A program made the position numbers and the translations under genes. The notes under the pieces are model-generated. The model made no database searches, was not told the origin of the DNA, and saw nothing but the letters and a program-made list of their open reading frames with translations. This document shows, in pieces, positions 18,394 through 26,570 of a stretch of DNA of 64,000 nucleotides (position 1 is its first letter; each line of letters starts with the position of its first letter). The stretch spans positions 1-64,000 of the forward strand of contig NZ_JAFIWB010000021.1 of assembly GCF_017163705.1 (NCBI RefSeq). Reading direction: 5' to 3'. This DNA comes from Xanthomonas bonasiae (GTDB taxonomy: Bacteria > Pseudomonadota > Gammaproteobacteria > Xanthomonadales > Xanthomonadaceae).

Positions 18394-19476
18394 TCAGATC
18401 GCCGGCGTACGCGGGCGCAGGCGGGTGCCGCCGGACACCAGGTGCCGCGGCATCGGCAGGCGCACGAACGCGTGCGGGAACGGATGCGCCACCGCGCTGA
18501 CCGCGTCCAGCCGCTGCAACTGCGCCGCGTCCAGTTGCAGCTCCAGCGCGCCGAGGTTGTCGTCCAGCTGCGCCAGGGTGCGCGCGCCGACGATCGGGAT
18601 CGCGCCGCCGCCCGGCCGCTGCAGCAGCCAGGCCAGCGCCACCTGCGCCGGCGAACGGCCGATCTCCGCGGCGACCTGCTTGACCACATCGGCGATGTCC
18701 AGCGCGCGCTCGGTCAGCATTTCGTGCGCATGCGCGGCATCGCCGCGTTCGGCGCCGGCCTGGCCGTCGGCGGCGCGGCGCTGCACCGCGGCCAGGTCCT
18801 GGCGGCTGTACTTGCCGGTCAGGATGCCCATGGTCAGCGGCGACCAGGCCAGCACCGCGAGCCCGAGCGCCTCGGCCATCGGCACCAGCTCGGCTTCGAC
18901 CGTGCGCTGCGCCAGGCTGTATTCGATCTGCAGCGCCACCAGCGGCGACCAGCCGCGCAGGTCGGCCAGGGTCTGCATCCGCGCCACCTGCCAGGCCGGC
19001 GTGTCGGAGATGCCGGCGTAGACGATCTTGCCGGCGCGGACCAGGTCGTCGAAGCCGCGCATCACTTCTTCCACCGGCGTGGTGTCGTCCCAGATGTGCA
19101 GGTACAGCAGGTCCAGGTAGTCGGTGCGCAGCCGCTTCAGGCTGGCCTCCACCGACTGCAGCAGGTTCTTGCGGTGGTTGCCGCCGCCGTTGGGATCGCC
19201 GGGGAAGGGGTTGAGGGTGTACTTGCTGGCGATCACCAGGCGGTCGCGGCGGCCTTCGGCGAAGGTGCCGAGCAGGGTCTCGGAGCTGCCGTTGGTGTAG
19301 GTGTTGGCGGTGTCGATGAAATTGCCGCCAAGCTCGACATAGCGCGCGAACAGGCGGCTGGCTTCGGCGGCGTCGGCGCCCCAGCCCCAGTCGTTGCCGA
19401 AGGTCATCGTGCCCAGCGAGATGGGGCTGACGCGCAGGCCGGAGCGGCCGAGCAGGCGGTAGTGGTCGAGCGACAT
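18394..19476 (-). CDS. Aldo/keto reductase
   Basis: A 360-residue aldo/keto reductase with Asp55, Tyr60 (DTANTY), Lys85 (IASKYTL) and His127 (YLHIWD). The C-terminus holds the usual AIPIVGARTLAQLDDNLGAL segment. The ATG at 19476 has AGGAAGC 7-13 bases before it. It is divergent from a LysR-type gene with 108 bases between the two starts; this is the classic arrangement of a regulator and its target. The substrate is probably a small aldehyde; members of this branch often act on sugars or methylglyoxal, but nothing here decides that. Confidence 0.92.
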   Translation of the reverse strand: MSLDHYRLLGRSGLRVSPISLGTMTFGNDWGWGADAAEASRLFARYVELGGNFIDTANTYTNGSSETLLGTFAEGRRDRLVIASKYTLNPFPGDPNGGGNHRKNLLQSVEASLKRLRTDYLDLLYLHIWDDTTPVEEVMRGFDDLVRAGKIVYAGISDTPAWQVARMQTLADLRGWSPLVALQIEYSLAQRTVEAELVPMAEALGLAVLAWSPLTMGILTGKYSRQDLAAVQRRAADGQAGAERGDAAHAHEMLTERALDIADVVKQVAAEIGRSPAQVALAWLLQRPGGGAIPIVGARTLAQLDDNLGALELQLDAAQLQRLDAVSAVAHPFPHAFVRLPMPRHLVSGGTRLRPRTPAI

Positions 19477-19567
19477 GGAGAGCTTCCTGGCAAGCGGATT
19501 GGACCGCGGGAACGGCAGGATGCGCCGCCCGACCAGGCGGATAAACTGGCATAGTCTGCATCTTCCT

Positions 19568-19582
19568 TGAAGTTGAGCTTCA
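19568..19582. promoter_or_regulatory. Inverted repeat in LysR/aldo-keto reductase intergenic region
   Basis: TGAAG-TTGAG-CTTCA is a five-base inverted repeat just before the LysR ATG. It fits the size of a LysR half-site pair and could be the autoregulatory site. Short palindromes of this size arise by chance, so confidence is low. Confidence 0.3.
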
Positions 19583-19584
19583 CA

Positions 19585-20487
19585 ATGGCTGCCAGTCCCC
19601 TGCCTGCCGTGGTCGCCTTCGCCCGCGTCGCCCACCACGCCAGCTTCACCCGCGCCGCCGACGAACTCGGCGTCTCGGCCTCGGCCCTGTCGCAGACGGT
19701 GCGTGCGCTGGAAGCGCAACTGGGCGTGCGCCTGCTGCACCGGACCACGCGCCGGGTGGCGCTGAGCGAACACGGCGCGCGCTTCCTGGAACGGGTGAAA
19801 CCGGGTCTGGCGCAGATCGAGGCGGCGTTCCTGGACCTGGACACGGTGCGCGAACGCCCGGCCGGGCGCCTGCGCATCACTCTGCCGCGCGTGGTCGCCG
19901 ACCAACTGGTGATGCCGTGGCTGCCGTCGTTCCTGGCGCGCTATCCGCAGATCGAAGTGGAGCTGTGCGTGGACCCGGCGTTGGTGGACGTGGTGGCCGA
20001 GGGCTTCGATGCCGGCATCCGCCTGGGCGAATGCCTGGCGCGCGACATGATCGCGGTGCCGCTGGGGCCGATGCAGCGCCAGGTGATCTGTGCGGCACCG
20101 GGCTATTTCCGGCGCCATCCGCCGCCGCAGACGCCGGCCGACCTGGTCGAGCACGACTGCATCGTGCATCGCATGAGCAATGGCCGGCGCATGGCCTGGG
20201 AGTTCACCCGCGACGGCCGCGATTTCGAAGTGGAGGTGACGGGCACCCTGGTGTTCAACGACAGCGGCCTGACCCATGCCGCGGCGCTGGCAGGGCTGGG
20301 CCTGGCGCAGGGCTTCGAATCGGTGGTCGCCGCCGATGTCGCCGCCGGCCGCCTGGTCCGCGTGCTGGACGACTGGCAGCAGCCTTTCGCCGGCTTCTAT
20401 CTCTACTATCCGGCGCGCGAACACCTGGCGCCGAAGCTGCGCGTGTTCATCGACCATCTGCGCGCGGCGAACGCGGCGGCGCAGTAG
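19585..20487 (+). CDS. LysR-type transcriptional regulator
   Basis: A 300-residue LysR regulator. The winged helix-turn-helix covers about residues 5-64 (VVAFARVAHHASFTRAAD then LGVSASALSQTVRALE and LLHRTTRRVALSEHG), followed by the periplasmic-binding-protein-like effector domain. ATG 19585 is used; a TTG 18 bases upstream is in frame. The divergent aldo/keto reductase is its probable target. It belongs to the subgroup that controls single oxidoreductases with unknown inducers. Confidence 0.92.
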   Translation: MAASPLPAVVAFARVAHHASFTRAADELGVSASALSQTVRALEAQLGVRLLHRTTRRVALSEHGARFLERVKPGLAQIEAAFLDLDTVRERPAGRLRITLPRVVADQLVMPWLPSFLARYPQIEVELCVDPALVDVVAEGFDAGIRLGECLARDMIAVPLGPMQRQVICAAPGYFRRHPPPQTPADLVEHDCIVHRMSNGRRMAWEFTRDGRDFEVEVTGTLVFNDSGLTHAAALAGLGLAQGFESVVAADVAAGRLVRVLDDWQQPFAGFYLYYPAREHLAPKLRVFIDHLRAANAAAQ

Positions 20488-20578
20488 CCGCCGCGTCCGT
20501 TCGTGTGCGGCGCCGACACCGGTCGCGCAACCGCGCAACCGGCGTCGCCCGCATGGCGCTGGCGACGCCGTGCGCGGC

Positions 20579-21148
20579 TCAGCCTTTCAGCTTGGCCGCG
20601 TATTCGGCCACGCGCTTGCCGAGCAGCCTGGCGGTCTCCAGGTCGCCGGTGCGCGGCGCTTCCTCCGGCGAGGCGTCCGACGGCGAGATCGCCAGCGCGC
20701 CGCCGGAGCCGGCGGTCCAGTTGGTGTCGGCCGGGCCGTGCGCCTTGGTGTTGGCCGGCAGCAGGCCGGTGCCGACCCAGACCTGGCCGTGCTGCTGCGA
20801 CAGGGTCCAGAAGTATTCGATGGTGGAGAACTTGTCGCCGTTGACCGAGGCCGAGTTGGTGAAGCCGGCGGCGACCTTGTCCTTCCACGCCTGCGCGAAC
20901 CACGGCTTGGAGCTGGCGTCGGCGAACTTCTTGAACTGCCAGGCCGGGCCGCCCATGTAGGTCGGGCTGCCGTAGACGATCGCATCGGCCTGGCCGATGG
21001 CTTCCCAGGCGCTTTCCGGCAGGTTGCCGTCCTGGTCGATGCGGTACAGCGTGGCCTCGCCGACGCTGGCGGCGCCGGCGTGCACCGCCTCGGCCTGCTT
21101 GACGGTATGGCCGTAGCCGCTGAAATAGACGATGGCGATCTTGCTCAT
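20579..21148 (-). CDS. WrbA-like flavodoxin-fold NAD(P)H:quinone oxidoreductase
   Basis: A 189-residue flavoprotein. The FMN phosphate loop is IVYFSGYGHTVKQAEAV at the N-terminus, and YGSPTYMGGPAWQFKKF supplies the isoalloxazine-side loop. The GSGGAL stretch near 147 is also shared with flavodoxin-like quinone reductases. It probably performs two-electron reduction of quinones, protecting against oxidative stress. It lies downstream of the LysR gene at 19585-20487 (convergent) and downstream of the LysR gene at 21257-22165 on the same strand, 108 bases apart, so the latter may control it. Confidence 0.88.
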   Translation of the reverse strand: MSKIAIVYFSGYGHTVKQAEAVHAGAASVGEATLYRIDQDGNLPESAWEAIGQADAIVYGSPTYMGGPAWQFKKFADASSKPWFAQAWKDKVAAGFTNSASVNGDKFSTIEYFWTLSQQHGQVWVGTGLLPANTKAHGPADTNWTAGSGGALAISPSDASPEEAPRTGDLETARLLGKRVAEYAAKLKG

Positions 21149-21256
21149 GGGCGAACTCCTGAAAGGAAGGGGGATGAAGCGCGGGCATTGTGCGCATGCG
21201 CCGCCGCTTCGATCAGCGCCACGTGCGGGATGTTGTGTCCGAGCGGTGGCCGCGGA

Positions 21257-22165
21257 TCAGGGCGCGGCGGCGGCGTGCATCTCGCGTTCGATGCCGACTT
21301 CGACCAGGTAGTCGATGAAGCTGCGCACCTTCGGCGCCAGGTGGCTGCGGCTGGCATAGACCGCGTAGACGCCGATCGGGGCGAGCCGGTGGTCGGGCAG
21401 CACCCGCACCAGGCGGCCGTCCTCCAGCGCGTCCTGGGCGATGAAGTCCGGCTGCAGGACGATGCCCATGCCGGAGATCGCGGCCTCGCGCAGCACGTCG
21501 CCGCTGTTGGCGCGCAGCCCGCCCTGCACGCGAACCCGGGTTTCGCCGTCGGGGCCATGCAGGACGATCTCGTCGAGCGGCATGTAGCTGTAGGTCAGGA
21601 ATTCGTGGCCGGCGATGTCGGCGGCCAGGCGCGGCATGCCGGCGCGTTCCAGGTAGGCCGGCGAGGCGCACAGATACGCCTGCACCTCGCCGAGTTTGCG
21701 TGCGATCAGGGTCGGGGTGACCTGGCGGGTGATGCGGATCGCCATGTCGTAGCCTTCCTCGACGATGTCCACCATGCGGTCGGACAGCGACAGGTCCAGC
21801 GCGACCTGCGGATAGCGCGCCCGGTAGCCGGCCAGCCGCGGTCCCAGCCGGGCGATGCTGAAGCTGAAGGGCGCGTTGATGCGCAGGGTGCCGGACGGGG
21901 TCAGCGCCTGCTCGCCGACCGCCGCCTCCATGTCGTCGAACTCGGCCAGCAGCACCTGGCAGCGCTGGTAGTAGGCGGTACCGACGCTGCTCGGGCTGAC
22001 CCGGCGCGTGGTGCGGTTGAGCAGGCGCAGGCCCAGCCGCTTCTCCAGCCAGGCGACCTGCCGGGTGACGCTGGCGGTGGACATGCCCAGCGCGTCGGCG
22101 GCGGCGTTGAAGCCGTTGCGGTCGACCACGGTGACGAACACGCGCATCGCTTCCAGCGTATCCAT
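21257..22165 (-). CDS. LysR-type transcriptional regulator
   Basis: A 302-residue LysR regulator with its helix-turn-helix in residues 1-62 (MDTLEAMRVFVTVVDRNGF, then LGMSTASVTRQVAWLEKRLG and LLNRTTRRVSPSSVG) and an effector domain beyond 90. The ATG at 22165 begins 180 bases from the divergent DODA-type dioxygenase, its probable target. The WrbA-like gene follows it on the same strand. Together the trio suggests a quinone or catechol stress response; that is inference from context. Confidence 0.92.
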   Translation of the reverse strand: MDTLEAMRVFVTVVDRNGFNAAADALGMSTASVTRQVAWLEKRLGLRLLNRTTRRVSPSSVGTAYYQRCQVLLAEFDDMEAAVGEQALTPSGTLRINAPFSFSIARLGPRLAGYRARYPQVALDLSLSDRMVDIVEEGYDMAIRITRQVTPTLIARKLGEVQAYLCASPAYLERAGMPRLAADIAGHEFLTYSYMPLDEIVLHGPDGETRVRVQGGLRANSGDVLREAAISGMGIVLQPDFIAQDALEDGRLVRVLPDHRLAPIGVYAVYASRSHLAPKVRSFIDYLVEVGIEREMHAAAAP

Positions 22166-22345
22166 TGTTGCCGTTCCCGAAATAGATATCCGGGCGCAGG
22201 GTAATTTATCCCCCCTCGTGACGGGAATACCCTGTGGATCTGCCGCCATGGCCCCTGCGATCCAGGGCCACGCGTGCCGGCGCCGCCGGCCCCGGCAGCG
22301 TCCCGATCGGCGGACGCCGCGCCTGATCCCCCTGGAGAACCTGTC

Positions 22346-23152
22346 ATGTCCCGTCTGCCCTCGCTGTACATCTCGCATGGTTCGCCGATGACCGCGCTGG
22401 ACCCGGGTCTGGTGGGCGTGCGCCTGGCCGAACTGGCGGCGGCGTTGCCGCGTCCGCGCGCGATCGTGGTGGCGTCGGCACACTGGCTGGCGCGGCGGCC
22501 GCTGGTCGGCGCGGCGGCGCAGCCGCAGACCATCCACGATTTCGGCGGTTTCCCGCGCGCGCTGCACGAGATGCAGTATCCGGCGCCGGGCGCGCCGGCG
22601 CTGGCGCGCGAGGTCGCCGAACGGCTCGAACGCGCCGGCCTGCAGCCCTTTGTGGACGAGCGCCGCGGCCTGGACCATGGCGTGTGGGTGCCGTTGTCGC
22701 TGCTGTACCCGCAGGCCGACATCCCGGTGCTGCCGCTGTCGATCCAGCCGGAACTGGGCCCCGCCCACCAGCTGGCGATGGGCCGCGCGCTGGCGCCGCT
22801 GCGCGACGACGGCGTGCTGCTGGTCGGCTCGGGCAGCATCACCCACAACCTGCACGACTTCGGCCGCTACGCCGAGGGCAAGGATGCGCCGTACGTGCGC
22901 CCGTTCATCGAGTGGGTGGAACAGGCCTTGCGGCGCGAGGATCTGCCGGCCCTGCTCGACTACCGCCGCCAGGCGCCGTTCGCCGAGCGCGCGCATCCCA
23001 CCGACGAGCATTGGCTGCCGATCTACTTCGCGATGGGCGCCGCCGGCGAAGAGGGGCTGGGCGCGCAGCGCATCGATGCCGGCATCGATGCCGGGCTGCT
23101 GGCGATGGACCTGTACCGGTTCGACGGCGCGGTGCAGCGCGCCGCGGCCTGA
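22346..23152 (+). CDS. ygiD: DODA-type extradiol ring-cleavage dioxygenase family protein (YgiD-like)
   Basis: A 268-residue member of the class III extradiol dioxygenase/DODA family. Metal ligands expected from the family are present: His11 in ISHGSP, His46 in ASAHW and the C-terminal HPTDEHWLP histidine; LDHGVW and SGSITHNLHDFG are also conserved. Family members open catechol rings such as DOPA, or are inactive homologues. ATG 22346 is chosen with GGAGA about 11 bases upstream; a longer in-frame start at 22274 lacks family similarity. Divergent from a LysR gene. The physiological catechol is unknown. Confidence 0.87.
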   Translation: MSRLPSLYISHGSPMTALDPGLVGVRLAELAAALPRPRAIVVASAHWLARRPLVGAAAQPQTIHDFGGFPRALHEMQYPAPGAPALAREVAERLERAGLQPFVDERRGLDHGVWVPLSLLYPQADIPVLPLSIQPELGPAHQLAMGRALAPLRDDGVLLVGSGSITHNLHDFGRYAEGKDAPYVRPFIEWVEQALRREDLPALLDYRRQAPFAERAHPTDEHWLPIYFAMGAAGEEGLGAQRIDAGIDAGLLAMDLYRFDGAVQRAAA

Positions 23153-23260
23153 GCGCGACCGCTGCAGCGCGCCGACGCGCGCCTGAGCGGTTCATCGCGG
23201 TGAAGGAAAACACGCCTCGCCGTCTCACAGGCTGAGACGGCCAGCGGGCATCGTCCACGC

Positions 23261-24505
23261 GTGAATACCCTCGAAAAGCTCGCCGTGCTCGCCGACGCGG
23301 CCAAATACGACGCCTCCTGCGCCTCCAGCGGCGCGGACAAGCGCCATTCGCTGCGCAGCGGCGGCATCGGCAGCACCGAGGGCATGGGCATCTGCCATTC
23401 CTACACGCCCGACGGCCGCTGCGTGTCGCTGCTGAAGATCCTGCTGACCAACTTCTGCGTGTTCGATTGCGCGTACTGCGTCAACCGCGTGTCCAGCAAC
23501 GTGCGCCGCGCGCGCTTCGCCCCGGCCGAAGTGGTCAAGCTGACCCTGGATTTCTACAAGCGCAATTACATCGAGGGCCTGTTCCTGTCCAGCGGCATCA
23601 TCCGCAACAGCGACTACACGATGGAGCAGCTGGTGGAAGTGGCGCGGCAGCTGCGCGAGGAGCACCGCTTCGCCGGCTACATCCATCTCAAGACGATTCC
23701 CGATGCGGCGCCGGAACTGCTGGCCGCGGCCGGCCGCTACGCCGACCGGCTGAGCATCAATGTCGAGCTGCCGACCGAACAGGGCCTGACCCGGCTGGCG
23801 CCGGAAAAGAGCGTCGGCGGCATCCGCGCGGCGATGGGCGAGCTGCGCTGGCGCATCGAGGAAAGCAAGGAGGCGCGCAAGGCCGAGCGCAAGCTCAGCG
23901 CCAAGCCGCCGCGGTTCGCGCCGGCCGGGCAGAGCACGCAGATGATCGTCGGCGCCGACGCTGCCGACGACCGCGCGATCCTGCGCACCAGCCACACTCT
24001 CTACGGCAATTATCGACTGCGGCGGGTCTACTACTCGGCGTTCAGTCCGATTCCGGATGCTTCGTCGAAGCTGCCGCTGCAGGCGCCGCCGTTGCAGCGC
24101 GAGCATCGCCTGTACCAGGCCGACTGGCTGCTGCGGTTCTACGATTTCTCGGTGGAGGAGATCGCGCCGGAGGCGGCCAGCGGCATGCTCGATCTGGATG
24201 TGGATCCGAAGCTGGCCTGGGCATTGCGGAATCCGGAGCGGTTTCCGGTCGATCTGAATACGGCGGCGCGGGAGATGTTGTTGCGGGTGCCGGGCCTGGG
24301 CACGCGCAATGTGGAGCGGTTGTTGCTGTCGCGGCGGCATGCGCGGTTGCGGGTCGGGGATCTGGCACGGTTGCGGATGCCGATGAAGAAGGTGCTGCCG
24401 TTCGTCAGTGTGGTGGATCATCATCCGCGCCAACGGTTGGACGATCCGCAGAGGTTGCGGGCACAGTTGGCGCCGGCGCCGCGGCAGGGTGGGTTGTTTG
24501 ATTGA
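23261..24505 (+). CDS. Radical SAM protein of the UdgX-linked DNA modification/repair family
   Basis: A 414-residue protein of the group annotated as putative DNA modification/repair radical SAM protein, which almost always neighbours a UdgX-type glycosylase, as here. Residues 66-73 (CVFDCAYC) give the CX3CX2C motif that binds the 4Fe-4S cluster and S-adenosylmethionine. Near residues 330-355 a helix-hairpin-helix run (REMLLRVPGLGTRNVERLL) suggests DNA contact. The GTG-free ATG at 23261 is close after the dioxygenase gene. Chemistry is not established for the family; a role in repairing or editing DNA with UdgX is the standing inference. The C-terminal quarter becomes GTT/GTG-rich in codon use. 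Confidence 0.88.
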   Translation: MNTLEKLAVLADAAKYDASCASSGADKRHSLRSGGIGSTEGMGICHSYTPDGRCVSLLKILLTNFCVFDCAYCVNRVSSNVRRARFAPAEVVKLTLDFYKRNYIEGLFLSSGIIRNSDYTMEQLVEVARQLREEHRFAGYIHLKTIPDAAPELLAAAGRYADRLSINVELPTEQGLTRLAPEKSVGGIRAAMGELRWRIEESKEARKAERKLSAKPPRFAPAGQSTQMIVGADAADDRAILRTSHTLYGNYRLRRVYYSAFSPIPDASSKLPLQAPPLQREHRLYQADWLLRFYDFSVEEIAPEAASGMLDLDVDPKLAWALRNPERFPVDLNTAAREMLLRVPGLGTRNVERLLLSRRHARLRVGDLARLRMPMKKVLPFVSVVDHHPRQRLDDPQRLRAQLAPAPRQGGLFD

Positions 24506-24550
24506 CTCTGTGCTGTGGCGCTGTGGGGGCTGGGTTGTTGCGCTGTTGGC

Positions 24551-24614
24551 CGCAGCTGCGACCGCAACTGCAACTGCAACTGCAGAGGCAGTAGCTGAAG
24601 CAAGAGCAAGATCA
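24551..24614. repeat. Low-complexity hexamer tract, left part
   Basis: Repeated CAACTG/GCAACT units pass into CAAGAG and CAAGATCA units. The tract ends with GCAAGATCA (24606-24614), a 9-base word that recurs at 24841-24849 on the other side of the interspersed element. Confidence 0.7.
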
Positions 24615-24840
24615 AGATCAAGAGCTTTCGCGCCGGTCGGCGCGAGTCACTTTTGTCTTGGCAAAAGTAACCAAAACCGCTCCCGCCCGACACGAGCCGG
24701 TGCGATACAGCCGCACCGGTCCCCTGCGCTCCTCGCGGCGAGCGGCACGGCGCCCAAACTCGCTTCGCTCAAACAGGGGCGCCTCTTCGGCCGCTCGCCA
24801 CTGCGGTGCTCGGCTCGCTTTAAGGCGGGAAGTTTTAAAA
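24615..24840. repeat. Interspersed element between the radical SAM and UdgX genes
   Basis: A 226-base unit distinct from its flanks. It begins near CTTTCGCGCCGGTCGGCGCG, holds the inverted repeat ACTTTTG (24649-24655) / CAAAAGT (24662-24668), and continues through a C-rich stretch to CGGCTCGCTTTAAGGCGGG. The pattern GTCACTTTTGTCTTGGCAAAAG resembles an intergenic repeat I know from Xanthomonas and Pseudomonas genomes that yields spurious 'SHFCLGK' proteins. It is flanked by the direct repeat GCAAGATCA, which may be a target duplication or just part of the tract. No transposase is encoded. Confidence 0.55.
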
Positions 24841-24935
24841 GCAAGATCACCGGCAACAGCAACAGCAACAACAGCCGCAACAACAACAGCAACCGCAACC
24901 GCAACCGCTGCTGCAACGGTAACCACGGCTGTTGC
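24841..24935. repeat. Low-complexity CAACAG/CAACCG tract, right part
   Basis: Imperfect repeats of GCAACA, ACAACAGC and CAACCG followed by CTGCTGCAACGG. Translated on the plus strand this gives threonine/alanine runs that would form a spurious N-terminal extension on the UdgX gene, so the tract is treated as non-coding. Confidence 0.65.
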
Positions 24936-24999
24936 TGTGGTGATGGTGGTGCTGGTATCTGTCGCCTTCGTGTTGATGGGGGGATGTGGGGGCTGGGTC

Positions 25000-26442
25000 G
25001 TGTTCCAGGCTGAGGTGGTGCCGGCGTGGAGTCTGGAGGCGTGGCGGGCGGCGGCGCGGGCGGCGTGGTGTGCGCAGGTGGCGCCGGAGATGTTGGTCTG
25101 GGAAGGGGATGCGCAGGGCGGGTTGCTGGCCGGGACCGATGTGGCCACGTTGCCGGCGACGGTGGCGGCGCCGCGGGTGTCCGCCGAGTTCCTGGCGTTG
25201 GCGGGGGCGGTGCTGTGCCATCGCGATCCGCAGCGGCTTGCGTTGCTGTATCGGCTGTTGTGGCGGATCGCGTCGGGCGAGCGGGCGCTGTTGCAGCGGG
25301 TCACCGATGCCGATGTGCACCGGGCGCAGCAGTGGGCGCAGGCCGTGCGCCGCGACAGCCACAAGATGAAGGCGTTCGTGCGCTTCCGCGAGGTGCCCGG
25401 CGACGCCGAGGCGTTCGTCGCCTGGTTCGAGCCGGAACATCGCATCGTCGATCGCGTCGCGCCGTTCTTCGCGCGCCGTTTCGCCGGCATGCGCTGGGCG
25501 ATCCTCACGCCTTACCGCAGCGTACGCTGGGATGGTGCGGCGCTGCAGTTCGGCGGCGGCGCGCAACGCGCCGATGCGCCGGCCGACGATGCGCAGGATG
25601 CGTTGTGGCGCACCTACTACGCCAACATCTTCAATCCGGCAAGGCTCAACCCGGACATGATGCGCCAGGAGATGCCGCAGAAGTACTGGAAGAACCTGCC
25701 GGAGACGCAGTTGCTGCCGGGTCTGATCCGAGATGCCGGGCAACGCGTACGCGAGATGGCCGAGCGCGCGCCGGAGCCGGTGCGTCGGCGCATTCCCGCG
25801 CCGCCGCCGCCGGTGGTGGTCGATGCCGATGGCAGCTTCGATGCGCTGCGCGCCGCGGCGCGCGAGTGCCGGCGTTGCCCGCTCTGGCAGCCGGCCACGC
25901 AGACCGTGTTCGGCGAGGGGCCGCACGATGCGGCGGTGATGGTGGTGGGCGAGCAGCCCGGCGACGAGGAGGACCTGAGCGGGCGGCCGTTCGTCGGTCC
26001 GGCCGGGCGCCTGTTCGATCGCGCGCTGCACGAACTCGGCATCGCCCGCGCCGGGCTGTACGTGACCAACGCGGTCAAGCACTTCCGCTTCGAGCAACGC
26101 GGCAAGGCGCGTCTGCACCGCAATCCCGAACGCGCGCAGGTCGAGGCCTGCCGCTTCTGGCTGGCCGGCGAGCTGGCGCGGGTGCGGCCGCGCATCGTGC
26201 TGTGCCTGGGCGCGACCGCGGCGCACGCGGTGCTCGGCAACGGCTTTGCGCTGATGGCGCAGCGCGGGCAGTGGCAGGCGCTGGCCGACGGCACCCGTGC
26301 CCTGGCCACCGTGCATCCGTCATGGGTGTTGCGCCAGCGCGGCACCGATGCGGTCGATGCCGCCTATCGAGGCTTCGTGCAGGACTTGCACGTTCTTGCA
26401 GAGCAGATGCAGACGCCGCGCGCAGCCAGTGCCGGCGACTGA
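25000..26442 (+). CDS. UdgX-type uracil-DNA glycosylase with N-terminal DUF4130 domain
   Basis: About 480 residues. The N-terminal half is a DUF4130 domain (WSLEAWRAAARAA, RFREVPGDAEAFVAW, TPYRSVRWDG, YYANIFNPARL); the C-terminal half is a family 4-like uracil-DNA glycosylase. CRRCPLW (Cys290, Cys293) and later cysteines in VEACRFW and VLCLGATA can hold a 4Fe-4S cluster, and GEQPGDEE is the uracil-pocket motif. The loop GKARLH with His373 corresponds to the KRRIH loop of mycobacterial UdgX, where the histidine stays covalently linked to the abasic site. Start: GTG 25000, with a G-rich ribosome site; an in-frame ATG at 24976 and a much longer frame through the repeat tract are less likely. It pairs with the upstream radical SAM gene. 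Confidence 0.85.
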   Translation: MFQAEVVPAWSLEAWRAAARAAWCAQVAPEMLVWEGDAQGGLLAGTDVATLPATVAAPRVSAEFLALAGAVLCHRDPQRLALLYRLLWRIASGERALLQRVTDADVHRAQQWAQAVRRDSHKMKAFVRFREVPGDAEAFVAWFEPEHRIVDRVAPFFARRFAGMRWAILTPYRSVRWDGAALQFGGGAQRADAPADDAQDALWRTYYANIFNPARLNPDMMRQEMPQKYWKNLPETQLLPGLIRDAGQRVREMAERAPEPVRRRIPAPPPPVVVDADGSFDALRAAARECRRCPLWQPATQTVFGEGPHDAAVMVVGEQPGDEEDLSGRPFVGPAGRLFDRALHELGIARAGLYVTNAVKHFRFEQRGKARLHRNPERAQVEACRFWLAGELARVRPRIVLCLGATAAHAVLGNGFALMAQRGQWQALADGTRALATVHPSWVLRQRGTDAVDAAYRGFVQDLHVLAEQMQTPRAASAGD

Positions 26443-26518
26443 CCGTCTGTGCGCGTTCGCACGCCATTGCAGTGGGCAGGCCGCGCCGTCTGTCGCCATT
26501 CGCATGCACGGCGCAAAA

Positions 26519-26542
26519 CGAGGACGGCCAAAGCCGTCCTCG
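26519..26542 (-). terminator. Intrinsic terminator of the fasciclin gene
   Basis: CGAGGACGGC (26519-26528), loop of four, GCCGTCCTCG (26533-26542): a perfect 10-bp stem. On the minus strand it is followed by GTTTTGCG, giving a short U-run, so it best serves the fasciclin gene whose stop lies 29 bases before. It may also stop transcription coming from the convergent UdgX gene. Confidence 0.8.
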
Positions 26543-26570
26543 CGATGCCAATGCACTCCCCGAGGTGTGC

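Noticed and set aside
24658-24999. N-terminal extension of the UdgX gene through the repeat region
   Set aside because: The extension consists of the interspersed element and Thr/Ala runs from the simple repeat; the DUF4130 domain starts only after 25000.
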